Assembly (NCBI RefSeq): GCF_032884065.1
Contig: NW_027062613.1
Coordinates: 151,107 to 215,106 of the forward strand
Source: Artemia franciscana
Taxonomy: Eukaryota; Arthropoda; Branchiopoda; Anostraca; Artemiidae
Direction: 5' to 3'
DNA: 64,000 bases
Under the pieces are notes generated by a model that ran no database searches, had not been told where the DNA came from, and saw nothing but the letters and a program-made list of their open reading frames with translations. This document shows positions 1 through 15,819 of this stretch, one piece after another. Position numbers and translations under genes: made by a program. The number at the start of each line of letters is the position of its first letter. Within the stretch, counting starts at the first letter, position 1.

Positions 1-775
1 AATAGCATTGACAATGCAACAAACAGTAAAGAGTTCACCCCTTTCAGCTGTGGTAACCTGACCAACCTGCTTGGTACCAGTTTGTGCTATCACCTTGGGG
101 CTGTCAAGTACAGTTGTGACCCCCGTTTCGTCACAGTTCCAAATGCTTTCTCCTGTGAATTTGTATTTGTGCAGGACAGCCTCCAAGTTGTCAAGGAATC
201 TGTCAACATTAGCACGATTGAAGCTCGAGCTGCGAGCTAAGCTAGTTTTCTCTGGCTTTCTGAGAGACAAATCATCTTGCCTTATCATAAAACCCTTCAT
301 CAAGTCTGGCCCAGCCATCTTTGCTTCTTCCCAGTTTTGAGGAACTTTCTTATCTAGCCTTTTTGTATAATCATATGCAAACTTTCGTCTTTGCATCAGG
401 GTCATACCATAATGGACTTTCGAACAATGTTTCAAATAAACAGCAAGCTGGCCCTCTTCATTGGCCGTGAAAACTTTTGCAGTTGACAGTCTCTCTTTTC
501 TTGTCAGAAGAAAAGCACTATTGAATGTGCCACCACTAGACGTTCCAGAATTAGAGGCCCCAGCTTGAATAGGCACTAGTATGCCCCCTTGCTCTTCCTC
601 GCGTAGTTCTTTGCTCGGCGAACGTTGTCGATAAGGGTTGATTTTGTATTCCGAAAGCTTTTGCAGTACTACGAATTGAAGCTTTGTCCATCAAAACTTT
701 GGAAACAGCAATGTTCATAGCCTCATCTGACACACCCTTGGGGCGTTTTGGAACTCTGTTGCGAACCATAACCAA
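1..775 (-). pseudogene. pogo/Tigger-like DDE transposase, N-terminal part, frameshifted
   Basis: Read on the minus strand, the segment opens at an ATG near 775 with a basic helix-turn-helix start (MVRNRVPKRPKG, then SIRSTAKAFGI), like the psq-type DNA-binding domain of pogo/Tigger and jerky-like transposases. After a frame change around 600-650 a long open frame runs to base 1. It contains a CENPB-type second HTH (LAVYLKHCSKVHYGMT, QNWEEAKMAGPDLMKGF), the linker LSLRKPEKTSLARSSSFN and the first catalytic aspartate block IWNCDETGVTTV (Asp codon at 130-132), then TTAERGELF. This order is diagnostic of the DDE_1 superfamily, which excises and reinserts DNA between TIRs. The remaining catalytic residues would lie left of the window. 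The frame change could be a mutation or a small intron. Confidence in the family is high; activity is doubtful. Confidence 0.85.
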
Positions 776-1568
776 TGATCTGCAAGAAACAATGAAATTA
801 AGACTTACCGAATTTGGCAGTGTAAAAATGATCTACAGTAAAAGAGAAGACACAAACGAACTTATTTCCGGCGTAATAAGTTCGTGGAACTTAATAGCAC
901 GACCAAACAAGCGTCAAAGAAAATGCACTGTGGCCCGAGGGCGTCATTTACAGGCTTCATTTCTTTTGGACACACTCGCTGATGCAGCGGAATATCACTG
1001 TCCTTCTCTCGTTCTGAAAGTAACAAACTCTTTTGGTACACCTTACTTTAGTTCTATGCTGGGAGCATCAATTTTTACCACAATTGAATTGTAGAGAGAC
1101 CTATCTTTAACTTAAAACTGGTAAGGTTACGTTATTCATCAGGTTGGGGTGCCTCCGGTCAGCGAACGAAGGTGTCCTGTTGTGGACTGACCGAAGGTGC
1201 CCCAGCCACCATTTTGTCAAACTTATTTTCTGACACGAAAACAGAGAAAGATTTCTCCTTAGAAATACCACTATCTTCTATTCCTATCATTTCTATGTGT
1301 ATACAAATTTAATCATCGAAATCCATGCCAAACAGAAGGGGAAGGCTAGGTTCAAACAGAAGTAGAGAAACTTACTTTTCGCAAAAAAAATGCGACGAAA
1401 CTCTCTCCAGCTAAACTGGCTGAAGCTATCTGAGGTAAATTTTCTTCGGACATCCGCCTTGGATAAACACCTCCCCAGTGCCATCTAGCATAAAAATACG
1501 TAAACTCAAAATGAGTTATTGGTGGTGACCGGAGGCACCCCGTGACCGAAGGCGCCCCGGTCTCCCCT
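776..1568. other. Upstream flank of the pogo-like gene, no gene seen
   Basis: There is no convincing coding sequence on either strand. The stretch holds a cluster of GC-rich palindrome-related motifs (listed separately) that may mark an element end. Confidence 0.5.
1145..1561. repeat. Inverted and direct GC-rich motif cluster
   Basis: GGGGTGCCTCCGGTCA near 1146 is matched in inverted orientation by TGACCGGAGGCACCCC near 1527. TGACCGAAGGTGCCCC near 1188 and TGACCGAAGGCGCCCC near 1544 are direct copies of a related motif. GC-rich motifs stand out in this AT-rich DNA and resemble TIR or transposase-site arrays. They may belong to the adjacent pogo-like element or to a small non-autonomous element of about 400 bp. 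Confidence 0.5.
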
Positions 1569-2085
<517 letters not shown>

Positions 2086-2112
2086 GTGAGAGTGAGAGAG
2101 GGGGAGAGAGAA

Positions 2113-2146
<34 letters not shown>

Positions 2147-2175
2147 CGAGAGAGACAGAGACAGAGAAAGAGAGG
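2086..2175. repeat. (GA)n-rich microsatellite
   Basis: Ninety bases made almost only of G and A, mostly GA dinucleotides with imperfections. It is the only purine-strand microsatellite in the window. Confidence 0.95.
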
Positions 2176-2258
2176 TTTTTTCAAACAACAGTCTTACCTC
2201 AAATGGCTAATTTGATGTTTTGATACAAAATATGCTATTATGCACTTTTATATATTGA

Positions 2259-4260
2259 TCAAACAGTTCATGATAACGATTGTAGTAAGGCGTGACCCGG
2301 CTCAAGAGTAACAAAAGCTGTAAAAGATGGAAGTTTAATACCAATAGTTACATCAAAAGAATCGAAATTCAATGCTTTTAAATATATGTATTTCATCAAG
2401 ATTAGTCCTACCCATCAAAAGTTACAAGCCTAAGAAAATTTGCCTTATTTTAGGAAATTGGGAGAAACACCCCCTAAAAGTCGTACAATCTTAAATCAGA
2501 GAATCCTACTGTAAAAGTTCCAAGTTCCTATCTACAAAAATATCGAACTTCACATTTTTGCCAGAAGACAAATCACGGATGCGTATTTATTTGTTTTTTT
2601 ATTTTGTTTTTTGCTTTTTTTTCCCAGGGTTGATCGTGTCAACTTAGTGGTCCTAAAATGTTTTAACGGAAATTAAAAGTTCTAATGCCCCTTTTAAGTG
2701 ACTCAAAAAATTGGAGGGCACCTAGGCCCCCTCCCACGCCCTCATTTCCAAAGTCACCGGATCGAAATTCTGAGATATTCATTTTATTCACCATAATCAA
2801 AAAAACCTATTAACCATGTCCTTGGGGATGACTTACCCCCTGCTGTTCCCATGGCAGGGGCTGCAAGTTACAAACTTTGACCTGTGTTTAAATATAGTAA
2901 TGGTAACTGAATGTACGGACAATTTCAGGGGGATCTTTTAGATTTGGGGAGAGTTGAGGGGGGGGGTCACGTTGGAGGATTTTTCCATGGAGGAACTTCT
3001 CATGGGGAAGAGATTTCAATAAAGGTGCGCAGGGTTTTCTAGCATTATTTAAAAAGAAAAACAATGAAAAAATAAATATGAAAAGCTCTATCTACTGATA
3101 GTAAGGAGCAGCATTATAACTTAAAACGAACAGAAATTGTTACGCATATGAAGGGTTTACCTTCTCGTAATACCTCGCTCTTTACGCTAAATTACTTTTA
3201 GTAATTTCAACTATTTATTCTAGGGCCTTTGTGGTTCAGGGGTGATTCTTAAGGACTTGGGACAAAATTTCAGCTTTAGTATAAAGAGCGAGGCATCGAC
3301 GAGTGGTGAACCCCCTCATACACACAATAAAGTTATACGAATATAGAAGTTCGTTACGTAGCTTAGTTCGTAAATTGTGTATGTTTTTTACGAATGAAAA
3401 CTCGTAAAAAATTTAAGTTACCTTTTTAAGTAATCAAAAAATTGAAAGGCAGCTAGGCCACTTCCCTCGCTCCTTTTGTTTCAAAATTTTCCAATTCAAC
3501 TAAGGGAAAATTAAAATGCAAATTTCGTTCTAGTTTTCTTTGTGCGGAGATCCAAAGTGAAAACATGCATTAATTCAAAAGATCCAGAAATTAAATAAAA
3601 AAAAGTTTTTTAAATTAAAGTAAGGAGTGACATTAAAACTTAAAACGAACAGAAATTACTCTGTATATGAAAGGGTTGTTTTCTCCTCAATGCCCCAATC
3701 TTTTTGCTAAAGTCTTGGAAATGTTCAGACATTTTCATGGGGATTTGTTGGGCTTGGGTGGAGAGTTGTAGGGGGGGGGATGTATGTGGGAGGATCTTTC
3801 AATGGAAAAATTTCTCATGGGGGAAAAGATTTTCAACGAAGGGGGCACAAGATTTTCCAGTATTATTTAAAACACAATGAAAAAATAAGTTGTGAGTGAG
3901 GAACAGCATTAAAACTAGAAACGAAGATAAATTATTACACATATGAGGAGTTTACCTCCTCGTAATACCTTGCTCTTTACGCTAAAGTATTTTTAGTAAT
4001 TTCAACTTTTATTCTACGGCCCTTGTTGTCTAGGGGTCGTTCTTAAGAACTTGGGACAAAATTTAAGCTTGGTTTAAAGAGCGAGGTTAATTCGTAGACT
4101 ATGTATATTTTCTACAAATGGAAACTAATGGAACAAATTAAAATTCCTTTATAAGTAATCAATAAATTGGAGGGCAACTAGGCCTCCTCCCTTGCTCCTT
4201 TTTTCTCAAAATTTTTAAATTAGACTAAGAGAAAGCCATTTAGCCAAAAAACAAAAATTA
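2259..4260. repeat. Composite dispersed repeat cluster (families A and B)
   Basis: Mosaic of two repeat families found throughout the window. From 2259 to about 3060 is family B in antisense: it starts with AAACAGTTCATGATAACGAT (compare the hairpin end at 54880) and contains the shared GATCGTGTC and CTGCAAGTTACAAACTTTG blocks. From about 3095 to 3400 and 3890 to 4110 are family A units, each beginning TAAGGAGC-type and AAAACGAACAGAAATT and turning back through a CTCTTTACGCTAAA / TATAAAGAGCGAGG inverted pair. A shorter A piece starts near 3622. Connecting pieces near 3420-3600 and 4130-4260 carry AATTGGAGGGCAACTAGG-type text also seen in family B. No open frames are conserved between copies. 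Confidence 0.8.
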
Positions 4261-4805
4261 AACGGCCTCTGCAAAGGACCATTTTCAACGTTTAAGAGAA
4301 TCTGCCAGATTGCGAACCTTGCGTTCAACTTCATTCCTACTTGAGGATTGGTGCTCCACAGCATTCACACAGCATTCTTACGGGACTCTGATTAATGGGT
4401 AATTCTTTCGCACTGGGTCAGCTTAAAGTGTGTTTTTGGGCTAAAAAACCTCTTCCTACCTAATTTATCTACTATGGGTTGCTTCCCTGTACTAGAATAT
4501 TAATTTTAGCTATGAACATATAATGAATCGGAGGTAATTGGCTTGGGACCGACTGCACAGGATTTCGATTCTTGTTGATACAAGAGTGTCACTGAGTGCC
4601 GAAAGCCATGTTGAGGCCAAGATTAGCCTGAGATTCCACAAAGGACTGGGCAGAATTGGTCCCAGTGACTTCTTACTTTCTTGGTTCTAAGACGCCTCAA
4701 GTGCTTCGGTGTAGACATGAAAAGATGTGTTTATCTCCTTCCAGGACTGATATCCGGGACCAATTCTTTTCCTGAGGCTAAAACAATTTCAATGATTTAA
4801 AGAAC

Positions 4806-5600
4806 TTAAAAATTAGAACTTTTAATGTTACGACGTTAAAAAATGAATATCGTATCGACATTTTGACTGACACATTCAGACGAATGGAATTAGTCTTATT
4901 AGGAGTTTCAGAAACTCATATCCCAGAGGTAGAAATCATGACATTAGGTAATATATAATTTGTTTACTCAGGGAGGTAAAATGCGGCACATAGACAAGGA
5001 GTAAGGCTATTGATGAACAAGGACTATTTCAAGTCTTGTTGAGGGTAGGAAGGTACTAATAATAGAATACTAATTGGATGTCTTATGATTAAAAAGTTCA
5101 GGACATCAGTTATAGTAGTATGTGCAACTTTTGAACCAATTAAAGGATATACTAGTGACTTAGATGAATTTTCATTACAGTTACAGGAGAAAATAGATAG
5201 GGTGCCAGATAGAATCTGGAAAGCAGAAGAAATAATTTTAGAAAAAAATTGGTGAAGTTGCTGGTGGTGTCTTAGGAAAAACTTTGAGACTGCAGCTATA
5301 TATATTTTATATTAGGAATGTTTGTGAAAAAGCCTTATGCTTAATAGAGAAGAGAAAGAGCTTTTACAAGAATTATCTGAGTGATTGATTATATGAAAAC
5401 GAAATAAATTTATAGCAATTGGAGACAGCATTAAAATTCGAAATAGGGAGGTGTGAAGTGGATGCCATGAATAAAATTGCCGAAGATGTGGAAGTTGCGG
5501 CTATATGCGATAATAGTAAAATATTGTATTGCAATGTTAATAAAGTCATAGAGAACAGTCAATCTCGATTTCTTCCAGAAAAATAGGAACATAGCCACAA
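4806..5600 (+). pseudogene. RTE-like non-LTR retrotransposon endonuclease region, decayed
   Basis: The plus strand reads LKIRTFNVTTLKNEYRID, then LVLLGVSETHIPEV, then AHRQGVRLLMNKDYF, then VIVVCATFEPIKGYT and DLDEFSLQLQEKIDRVP. This is the order of the apurinic-type endonuclease domain of RTE/CR1-group retrotransposons: the N-x-R-T-L start, the S-E-T-H catalytic block, the G-V-x-L-L block and the Y-A-P-like block, here CAT. The domain nicks target DNA to prime reverse transcription. Stops and small frame changes interrupt it at about 4957, 5038 and 5043. A helical linker (IGEVAGGVLGKTL, LIEKRKSFYKNYLSD) continues to about 5600, after which similarity is lost. No reverse transcriptase follows, so this is a truncated copy. 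Confidence 0.7.
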
Positions 5601-5840
5601 GAGTGATAAAAAATATTTAACTAGAGATAGGTGGAACATTTTTAAAATATTCTAACCGATATATAGTTGCAAGAAATATATCGAAAACAAGAAAAAGTTT
5701 TTTGACACCTTAGATATGAAAGAAGATTTGTTTTGAACCATCATTTGAGAAACTAATTGGGTTCAACATCTTCCCCAAAGCCTAGAACAATGGTTGTAAT
5801 ATTTGCCCAGAGGGCTTATTTGGTTTCTATGAAAGAGGCA

Positions 5841-8689
5841 GGTCGTATAGATTTCAGAAGGGACTTAAATTGTTAGAAATTAGAAGTTCTAGCTCCCTTT
5901 TTTCAGAGGCAAGGCTATAACGTTGCTAATAGTAGAGGCAAGGCAATACATGAAATATAAATTTCATATCATCTCGATATATCAGAAAGAAAGTGCTGAC
6001 CAGTATTCTTTATTTCCTTGGCTAAAACTGAGAGAAATTTTCTTGAATTTAGTATTTGTACCGTCTGAACTTATTTTATTTGATCATTTTATATTATATA
6101 TCCACTCCTTACACTGGTTTTCGGTATGAAATCAGACTAAAAAGAAACCTCAGACTAGACCTTAAAGCAAGTAAAATTCATAACGAGAAGATTAGAAATT
6201 AGCTGTATTAGCATTTGCAACTATTTCAAAAATTTGACTTGACAGAACGGTAAAAATAGACTATAAAAATTAAATGAAGTTAGAATATTGCTTAGACAGT
6301 CGCAGTGATTTATCAAATTTATTGTGTATTATTTAGGAAATACATTACAACTCTTTGGTTGAAGTTAACTTTAAAAGGTAGATAATAGGCAAAGCATTTT
6401 ATCATTGATTGAAAAAACTTTAATGAATAAATACAAGAAAATGGTCTGCTTAGGTGTTTTATTTCTCTTGGGACAGATATCATTAATTTTTCAAATAGTC
6501 AAAATAAAAAAAGTGAAGATTTTTGTCGAGCACATTTAAGTCCTAGAAGTGATATTTAAAAGGAAAAACAGAGTCAAATATAAGGTTAGAAAAAGCAGTC
6601 AAAATTGCTTCAATCAGAATCTTAGGAACACAAATTTAAAAAGTTTTGAAAGCAATAGTTTCTCTTTTGCAAGCACCAGTGCATCAAAAAGATTTGATGA
6701 CAGGAATAGTTGAAACACACACAATTGAGAAAAGATACAAATTTGGCGTGAGGAGGAATTTGTGAAAAGTCAAAATTATATAAGGATATTCGAAGTTTTC
6801 AAATAATTTTACCAACCTGAAGATAATGGGATTCTTATTACTACCGTTTAAGCGTCCCTAAAGTAAATGGAAACCTGGCATTGTCACTGATATGAGGTTT
6901 TAATAATTGCCTCCTTACTGGTGGGGATAAATCTAACTATTAAGTGAAGTAATATTTTTAGTTGGTTGTTTTTTTTTTTGTCTAAAAACTATTTTCTTAA
7001 ACAAAACCTGTCTTCTACAGAATCTATTATTATTCTATCTTTGTCAAAAAGTGTCTTTAACAGTATTTGCACAAGATCTTTTAGATGCCACCTGCCTCGA
7101 AACTTTCTCTGAAAAACGGAAGTTTTAAAGGCCTTTTTGCCAGTTCTTTTAATTACCACGGGCAAAATTATCTTCCCAGGAGAGAAATATTTTTTAGTAG
7201 CATTTGAGCTAGAATACTTGATTTAAATAAGACGAAAATCTATAAAATCAAAAAATCTAACTAAAATAATTTAACCAATGTCCACAAATTTATTAGAAAA
7301 TCCAAAGAAAAAAAATTCAAAGTGTGCTTTATTAGGTTCAAGAAAGTATATATATTCCGAAAGTTAAGCTGTTTTCCCTGATTTATGAAAGTTTGTAAAT
7401 ATAGACATAAGTGAAATATAATTTGACTCCAGAATAGTATAAATTTGGTATATATAACTGATACAACTGTCAAACTTACATAACAAAATTCCAGATATTC
7501 TCAAACAAGACTTAGGGCCAAACTTAAAATTTAGGGAATGAATATATGTCACGGCGACCGATGCTGAGCAAGCTAATAGCACAGCCAAAAACCCTACTTA
7601 GGAGACAGTTCCACTCTAAATGAGTAAGAACTATTACTTTTGCCACGAAATTTAGTTATGAGTCTCCTTTTTATTTCTTCTTTCGTCACCACTGGAGTCA
7701 TAAGATATCAAAGGAAAATGCTTAAGGATTCTCTTGTTTGGATAATCTTTTATATTGAGTCTTTTTAAGTATTGAAATAATATAATTAAAAAAATGTCTT
7801 TTTTGTTGAAATAGTGCATCTAAGAGAAATTTGGTGAAAAAATGGTCTTTATTTCAACAGAGCAGTGAAGAAAAATCCAAAACAAAATATACAAAAATCC
7901 AAATATTTTTGCCCCACGTCCTGAGCCTATCTGAATGGAAAAAAGCAAAAAAAGAAAAGAGCAAAATTTTTTTTAAATAGCCCAAAAAAATTACGCATTA
8001 ATGCACAAAAAGAAAAAAAAAATATTTAAAGTGCTGTTTTGTTTTGCTCACTGCTTTGCTGGAATAAAAAAAATTCGCTTAATTTTTCACAAATATAAAA
8101 GCGTATGGTCAAAGGAAATATTTAAGAAAGTACATTTTCGAAAACAAAATAACAGCATTAAGCTTATACTCTTATATTTAATTGAATCTGCTTCTTCACT
8201 TGTTTGGATTCCTTCTTTGCTAGGATAATCTAACCCAGTAAATTTTCTTATGTATCACCTTATAAATATGATTCAGTGTTAACAGAATGGCTTGAAAATC
8301 ATCTAAGTCTCAAAATAATTAATATTTATCAAAAAAAACTTTTTCTGGAATGAAAGTTAATAAATACTTTTGTTACAAATAATAACGCTAACCTCAAACT
8401 AAAATTGTTTTCAGTGATTTTTCTAGTTTAAAATACTCCCACATAGCTATTTTACAAAAAAACCTTACAATTTTTAATTTACAAAAATTAGCTATTGGGT
8501 TTCAGCTTTAGTTAAAACTGTTTTCAAAATTCTATACCAATTGAGATTTCACCAGCTGTTTTATTTTTTCTAGCTCTATAGATGTGTCATACATAGCATG
8601 TAGAGCAGTTTCTATCACACGTTTATCCTTTTGGTCCTCTTTTCTTTCGTAGATAAAGAGCAAGTTTTTTCATTTGACATTAAAGAACA
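5841..8689. other. AT-rich unique-looking DNA, no gene supported
   Basis: Short open frames occur, but none shows domain motifs, a plausible splice-bounded exon or codon bias. It reads like intergenic or intronic DNA. About 150 bp near 5740-5890 (GTTCTAGCTCCCTTTTTT) resembles text in the repeats at 58 kb. Confidence 0.4.
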
Positions 8690-8995
8690 CTATGAAAACT
8701 CAAAACAAAAGAAATTATTCCTTGTGTGAAGACGTTGCTCTTCTGCAAACCTTTCTTATAGGCTTTTTTCACTTTTCCATATAGCTTTCTCTTTAAGCAA
8801 AAATTGACTGTTTTTCCCAAAGAATTAAGAATAAATTTTAATTTTAATTTTAAAGAATGAATCCAAAGACAGGTTAGGTTACCACTTTTTTAAAAGTGGT
8901 GAAAACCTTAGCATAAAACAAGGTATTTAGGAGAAGGTAAAATTTTCATAAAAGGAATAATTTCTGTTCGTTTTAATTTTTGATGCTGCTCCTTA
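8690..8995 (-). repeat. Family A foldback repeat, antisense copy
   Basis: It matches the 17.65-17.97 kb copy in reverse complement, sharing AAAGAAATTATTCC, CTTTCTCTTTAAGCAAAAAT and TAAAAGTGGTGAAAACC. It ends with AATAATTTCTGTTCGTTTTA and GATGCTGCTCCTTATTTTCG, the reverse of the usual family A start. The two ends are partly inverted copies of each other. Confidence 0.75.
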
Positions 8996-10519
8996 TTTTC
9001 GATTAAATTAGTTATTTGTTTTTATATTTACCTCTGACTGTTTTTCCGATAATTCTGGTACATCTGGCTCAAATCCCATGAAAAAGTCCTTCCCGAATCA
9101 GTTCTTTCCTCGTCAAATATAAAATATCTAGGTCAAATTCCCTCCGGACATTTCCATCTTTAATGAAAGTTCTCACGCCTCTGGAATTTTTTTTCCATAT
9201 GATTCAGCCTAAAACAATTTCCTTATGCTACATTTATTTGTGAAAGCCTTTGATTTCTATTGGTTTTTATCATTCTAGAATTCCTTCCGTCCATGGGAAT
9301 TTTTCTCAGAGATGAAAACCTACTAGAATTATCTCCAGAATATATTCCTGGAGTGATTCCATATGCAAAAGTTAGTGGGCAAAGAAGAAGGCGAGACAGA
9401 GAAAAGGGATTTTATACAGGAGTTTTGCCAAATTCCACTAATGTAAGACTTCCCCTGAAAAGTCCCAGAAATTCCCCACCCCTCTCACCAAGCACAGCTC
9501 TCCCATTGGACACCCACAAGAAACCTAAATCCCCCCCATGAATTTTGTCGGTATAGCCAGGGAGCATGTTATCCCTAAGGTCAGAGTTATTTTACTTCTG
9601 AGCCTTTTGAATAAATGCTCTCTAGATCTTCTATTATCATTACTTCGATACGATCCTCCCTGGGTGAAATATAGTTATAATTTTGATTGTTTTACTACGT
9701 TGGAAATAATGGCCTCTACCCATTTTCCTCTTTTTTGTATTTTAATCCTTTTTTTTATTTTGTTATCTCTGTCTGAAGATCAATATCTATATGATCGGAG
9801 TTGCCTCCTTCTTATTACATCGATCTTCAACAAAAGTTTTCTGGAACTTCTGATAAAGCTTCTGCTTGTTCTAATTAAACGATGCTTGTGTTTCAGAACT
9901 TGATCTTAGGGAGTAAGGACAATAATTCAAATTTTAGTTCAAAAAGCAGAATATTAGGATAGGAGCGACCTCTTCATTCACAGAATAATATATGAATGAA
10001 GATAATAATAATATTCACATAAAAATATAAGAATAATATCCTCATTATAGTTTTAATGTTGCTCTTTACTTTCGATTGAAATAAACAAATTTTTATTGTT
10101 TAACTTCTGATCTTTTTGTTAATAGTTCTTTAGATTCAGGTCCCCATACAAAGAAAGATCATCAAAACAATTCATAATCGCTGAAAATATTACCCGGTCA
10201 TTACCATAAGCATCTCCAATTGTAAAATCGAGACAGTAAAGAGATAAAGTAAGGAAGAAAAATTGTATAGAAAATCTGGCAAAAGCCTCCAGTGTCAAGT
10301 TTCTCCAAAAAATCAAAGCCATAGCCCATTCCCATTGAGATTCCTGCTGTCAAAAGTCTCCGTGAAAAAAAAACTTTTGACATGAATTCACTATTTTTCT
10401 ATAAGAAGTAAAAGTTATATTTCAAAATTTGTATTTTGAATTTTTTCCTTGATTATTTACATTTTGGATTTGTGTATATATTAACTGAGAAAACTAAGTT
10501 TTTTTCTATTGGAAGTAAG
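8996..10519. other. AT-rich DNA with two weak exon candidates
   Basis: The plus-strand frame at 9280-9541 follows an acceptor-like TTTTATCATTCTAG and encodes a basic, proline/serine-rich carboxyl end (SGQRRRRDREKG, SPRNSPPLSP). A minus-strand frame at 10119-10320 ends NLKNY and stop. Neither has a recognised domain. Nothing else is supported here. Confidence 0.25.
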
Positions 10520-10735
10520 AACCAAAATTAAGCTAAAACGAACAGAAACTATTACGTATATGAGGGGGGTTACCTCCTCCTCAACACCTCGTTCTTTACA
10601 CTAGTGTTTTTAGTACTTTTGAAAAAAGCTTCTTATTGTTCCAATAAAACAAACCTTATGTTTCAGAAGTTGTTCTTGAAGAAGTAGAACAAAATTCAAT
10701 CTTTAGCGTAAAGAGCAAGGTGTTGAGGTTTTCAT
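10520..10735 (+). repeat. Family A foldback repeat copy
   Basis: It starts with TAAAACGAACAGAAACTATT and TACGTATATGAGGGGGGTTACC, passes CTCGTTCTTTACACTA, and returns through CTTTAGCGTAAAGAGCAAGG and TGTTGAGG. The second half is the inverse of the first, as in the other family A copies. Confidence 0.8.
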
Positions 10736-11499
10736 CTTCTAATTTTTTTTTTTATATTCACTTCAATATTTGCTGAAAATTTTACCTTTATATTCTTAGC
10801 CATTACTGTGATATGAAATATACAACTTTTTGACAGTTTTGAAGCACTTAATTTCCTTCTAATTGTTTCAACATCTCTCTTACCATATTCAGTAAGTTTC
10901 ACCTTGAAAGCTTTCGATTTTTCGAACACCCAGGATGAAACCTGCCCCCTTTCCTATAGTTAAACCTATGCGTAAGCAATGAACGGTTTGCATAATTTGC
11001 ATGAAGCAATTGCCTCAGATACTTTTGAGACATATCTGCCCAGGAGGCATAATGATTCGAAACTTTGAAAATCTTGAAGAAAATCAACACAAAAATTTAG
11101 GTCAGTTGTCATTGGTGATTAAAGGGAGGAGGGTATCCTAAAAACACTTTATAGGAGACAAGTTGCCTTAAAGTCACTTTTGACTTTAAAAAAAGTATTA
11201 ATATTTCAATTTGTAATGCAATAAATCCACACTGAAAATCACAAGGCTATTTCTTCTAAAGAAAAAGGACTAGCAAAAAAATTAACTAAGGACATATCAC
11301 TAAGACTTAGGCAGCCTTTTCTAAATGCTTATTAAACAAATTTCTTATAAATTTAGTATTAATATTCCCTATTTATTTAGGCCCATTTGGGCTTTCTAGC
11401 AGTCGCAAGACGTGTGTGATTTATAGTAATTTTATTTAATGAATTATTTGTGAACTTGAGCTTGAACTTCATTTAGAAATCCTAAACTTTTTTTTGCAG
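10736..11499. other. Probable intron upstream of the FkbM exon
   Basis: No coding sequence is recognised. It ends in a pyrimidine-rich acceptor, CTTTTTTTTTGCAG, at 11486-11499. Confidence 0.4.
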
Positions 11500-12004
11500 T
11501 TATCCACCCTGGAGTCGGTCACAGACCTAAAAATCTTAGAACGAAAAAAAACACTGTTGAAATGGATCTTTCAGGAATCATTGAAGTTCAGTGTGTTCCA
11601 ATCTATTCAGTACTTCTAGCTGTGAATATGACTAAAATTGACTTATTTGTATTGGATGTAGAGGGCGTTGAATTAGATATTTAGAAACAATTCCTTTTGA
11701 AAAAGTTGATATAGCTGTGTTTCTGATAGAAGTAGCTGGAAAGCCAAAGCAGGGAATAAAAAGAATGCATTCATTTTTGCAATCAAATGGATATACTTTT
11801 TATGACACATTTAGGGGTGGAATCCACCCTGGTGATGATGTATTCATAAGTAAAAAATATTTAAAAAGCATAGATGACTTTCAAAAATTACAAAAAACTA
11901 ATCTCAAAGATCATATTAAGATTCCAACAGGACAAAAGTATGAAGATATTTCTAAATGTGATATTGATTTACTTATGACAGAATTTTTGGCTGTCTGGGG
12001 TTGA
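11500..12004 (+). pseudogene. FkbM-family methyltransferase, C-terminal exon with one-base frameshift
   Basis: After a strong acceptor (TTTTTTTGCAG, ending 11499) the frame beginning ATC CAC at 11502 encodes a block ending CVPIYSVLLAVNMTKIDLF and VLDVEGVELDI. This is the characteristic C-P-x-Y-S...D-x-L-D-V-E-G core of FkbM/Methyltransf_21 domains, which are SAM-dependent O-methyltransferases. A TAG at 11682-11684 interrupts it. Adding back one base there restores LETIPFEKVDIAVFLIEVA, and the frame then runs unbroken to a TGA at 12002-12004 through IKRMHSFLQSNGYTFYDTF and HPGDDVFISKKYLK. About 167 residues are seen; the amino half must lie in upstream exons that I cannot find. The lesion is either a real frameshift (recent pseudogene) or an assembly error, and otherwise the exon looks well preserved. 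Confidence in the family is high. Confidence 0.8.
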
Positions 12005-15509
<3,505 letters not shown>

Positions 15510-15511
<2 letters not shown>

Positions 15512-15619
15512 TGAAAAGAGAAATCTACAATGCTACAGCACAAACACAAAAAAAAATAAAAAAAATAAAGAGACAGAAGGAGGAAAGGAAGACTGTTTTC
15601 CTAAATTAGTGATTAATAT
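15510..15619 (-). mobile_element. 5'-truncated Penelope-like element tip
   Basis: About 110 bp of the PLE 3' end, from CATGAAAAGAGAAATCTACA to CCTAAATTAGTGATTAATAT. The match to other copies stops abruptly at about 15619, as expected for a 5'-truncated retrotransposition event. It lies directly against an (AT)n array. Confidence 0.85.
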
Positions 15620-15819
15620 TACCTCAACAAATGTCAATGCCCAGTAACTTTTACTTACAAATTGTCATTAATAATGTTTTTTAGTATCAAGCTAGAATAT
15701 CAGGTAAAATCTCTTAGTGCGAGCAATTATAATGTATTCATTAATTGACATAAGCTCCTTTGAAAATGACATCTCTTAAGTGGATTACGGTGGATTACGG
15801 GTTGTCCTCTTCTTGGTAC

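Noticed and set aside
684..1094. 136-codon plus-strand frame
   Set aside because: It lies antisense to the pogo start and in the flank; composition and lack of motifs suggest a chance frame.
9280..9541. Basic, proline-rich frame (SPRNSPPLSP) after an acceptor-like site
   Set aside because: No domain, and the C-rich end resembles family B repeat text near 54150; not enough for a gene call.
10119..10383. Two overlapping minus-strand frames with GYGFDFLEKLDTGGF and GDAYGNDRVIF
   Set aside because: They would need a frameshift to join, and no family is recognised; possibly an old exon, but unsupported.
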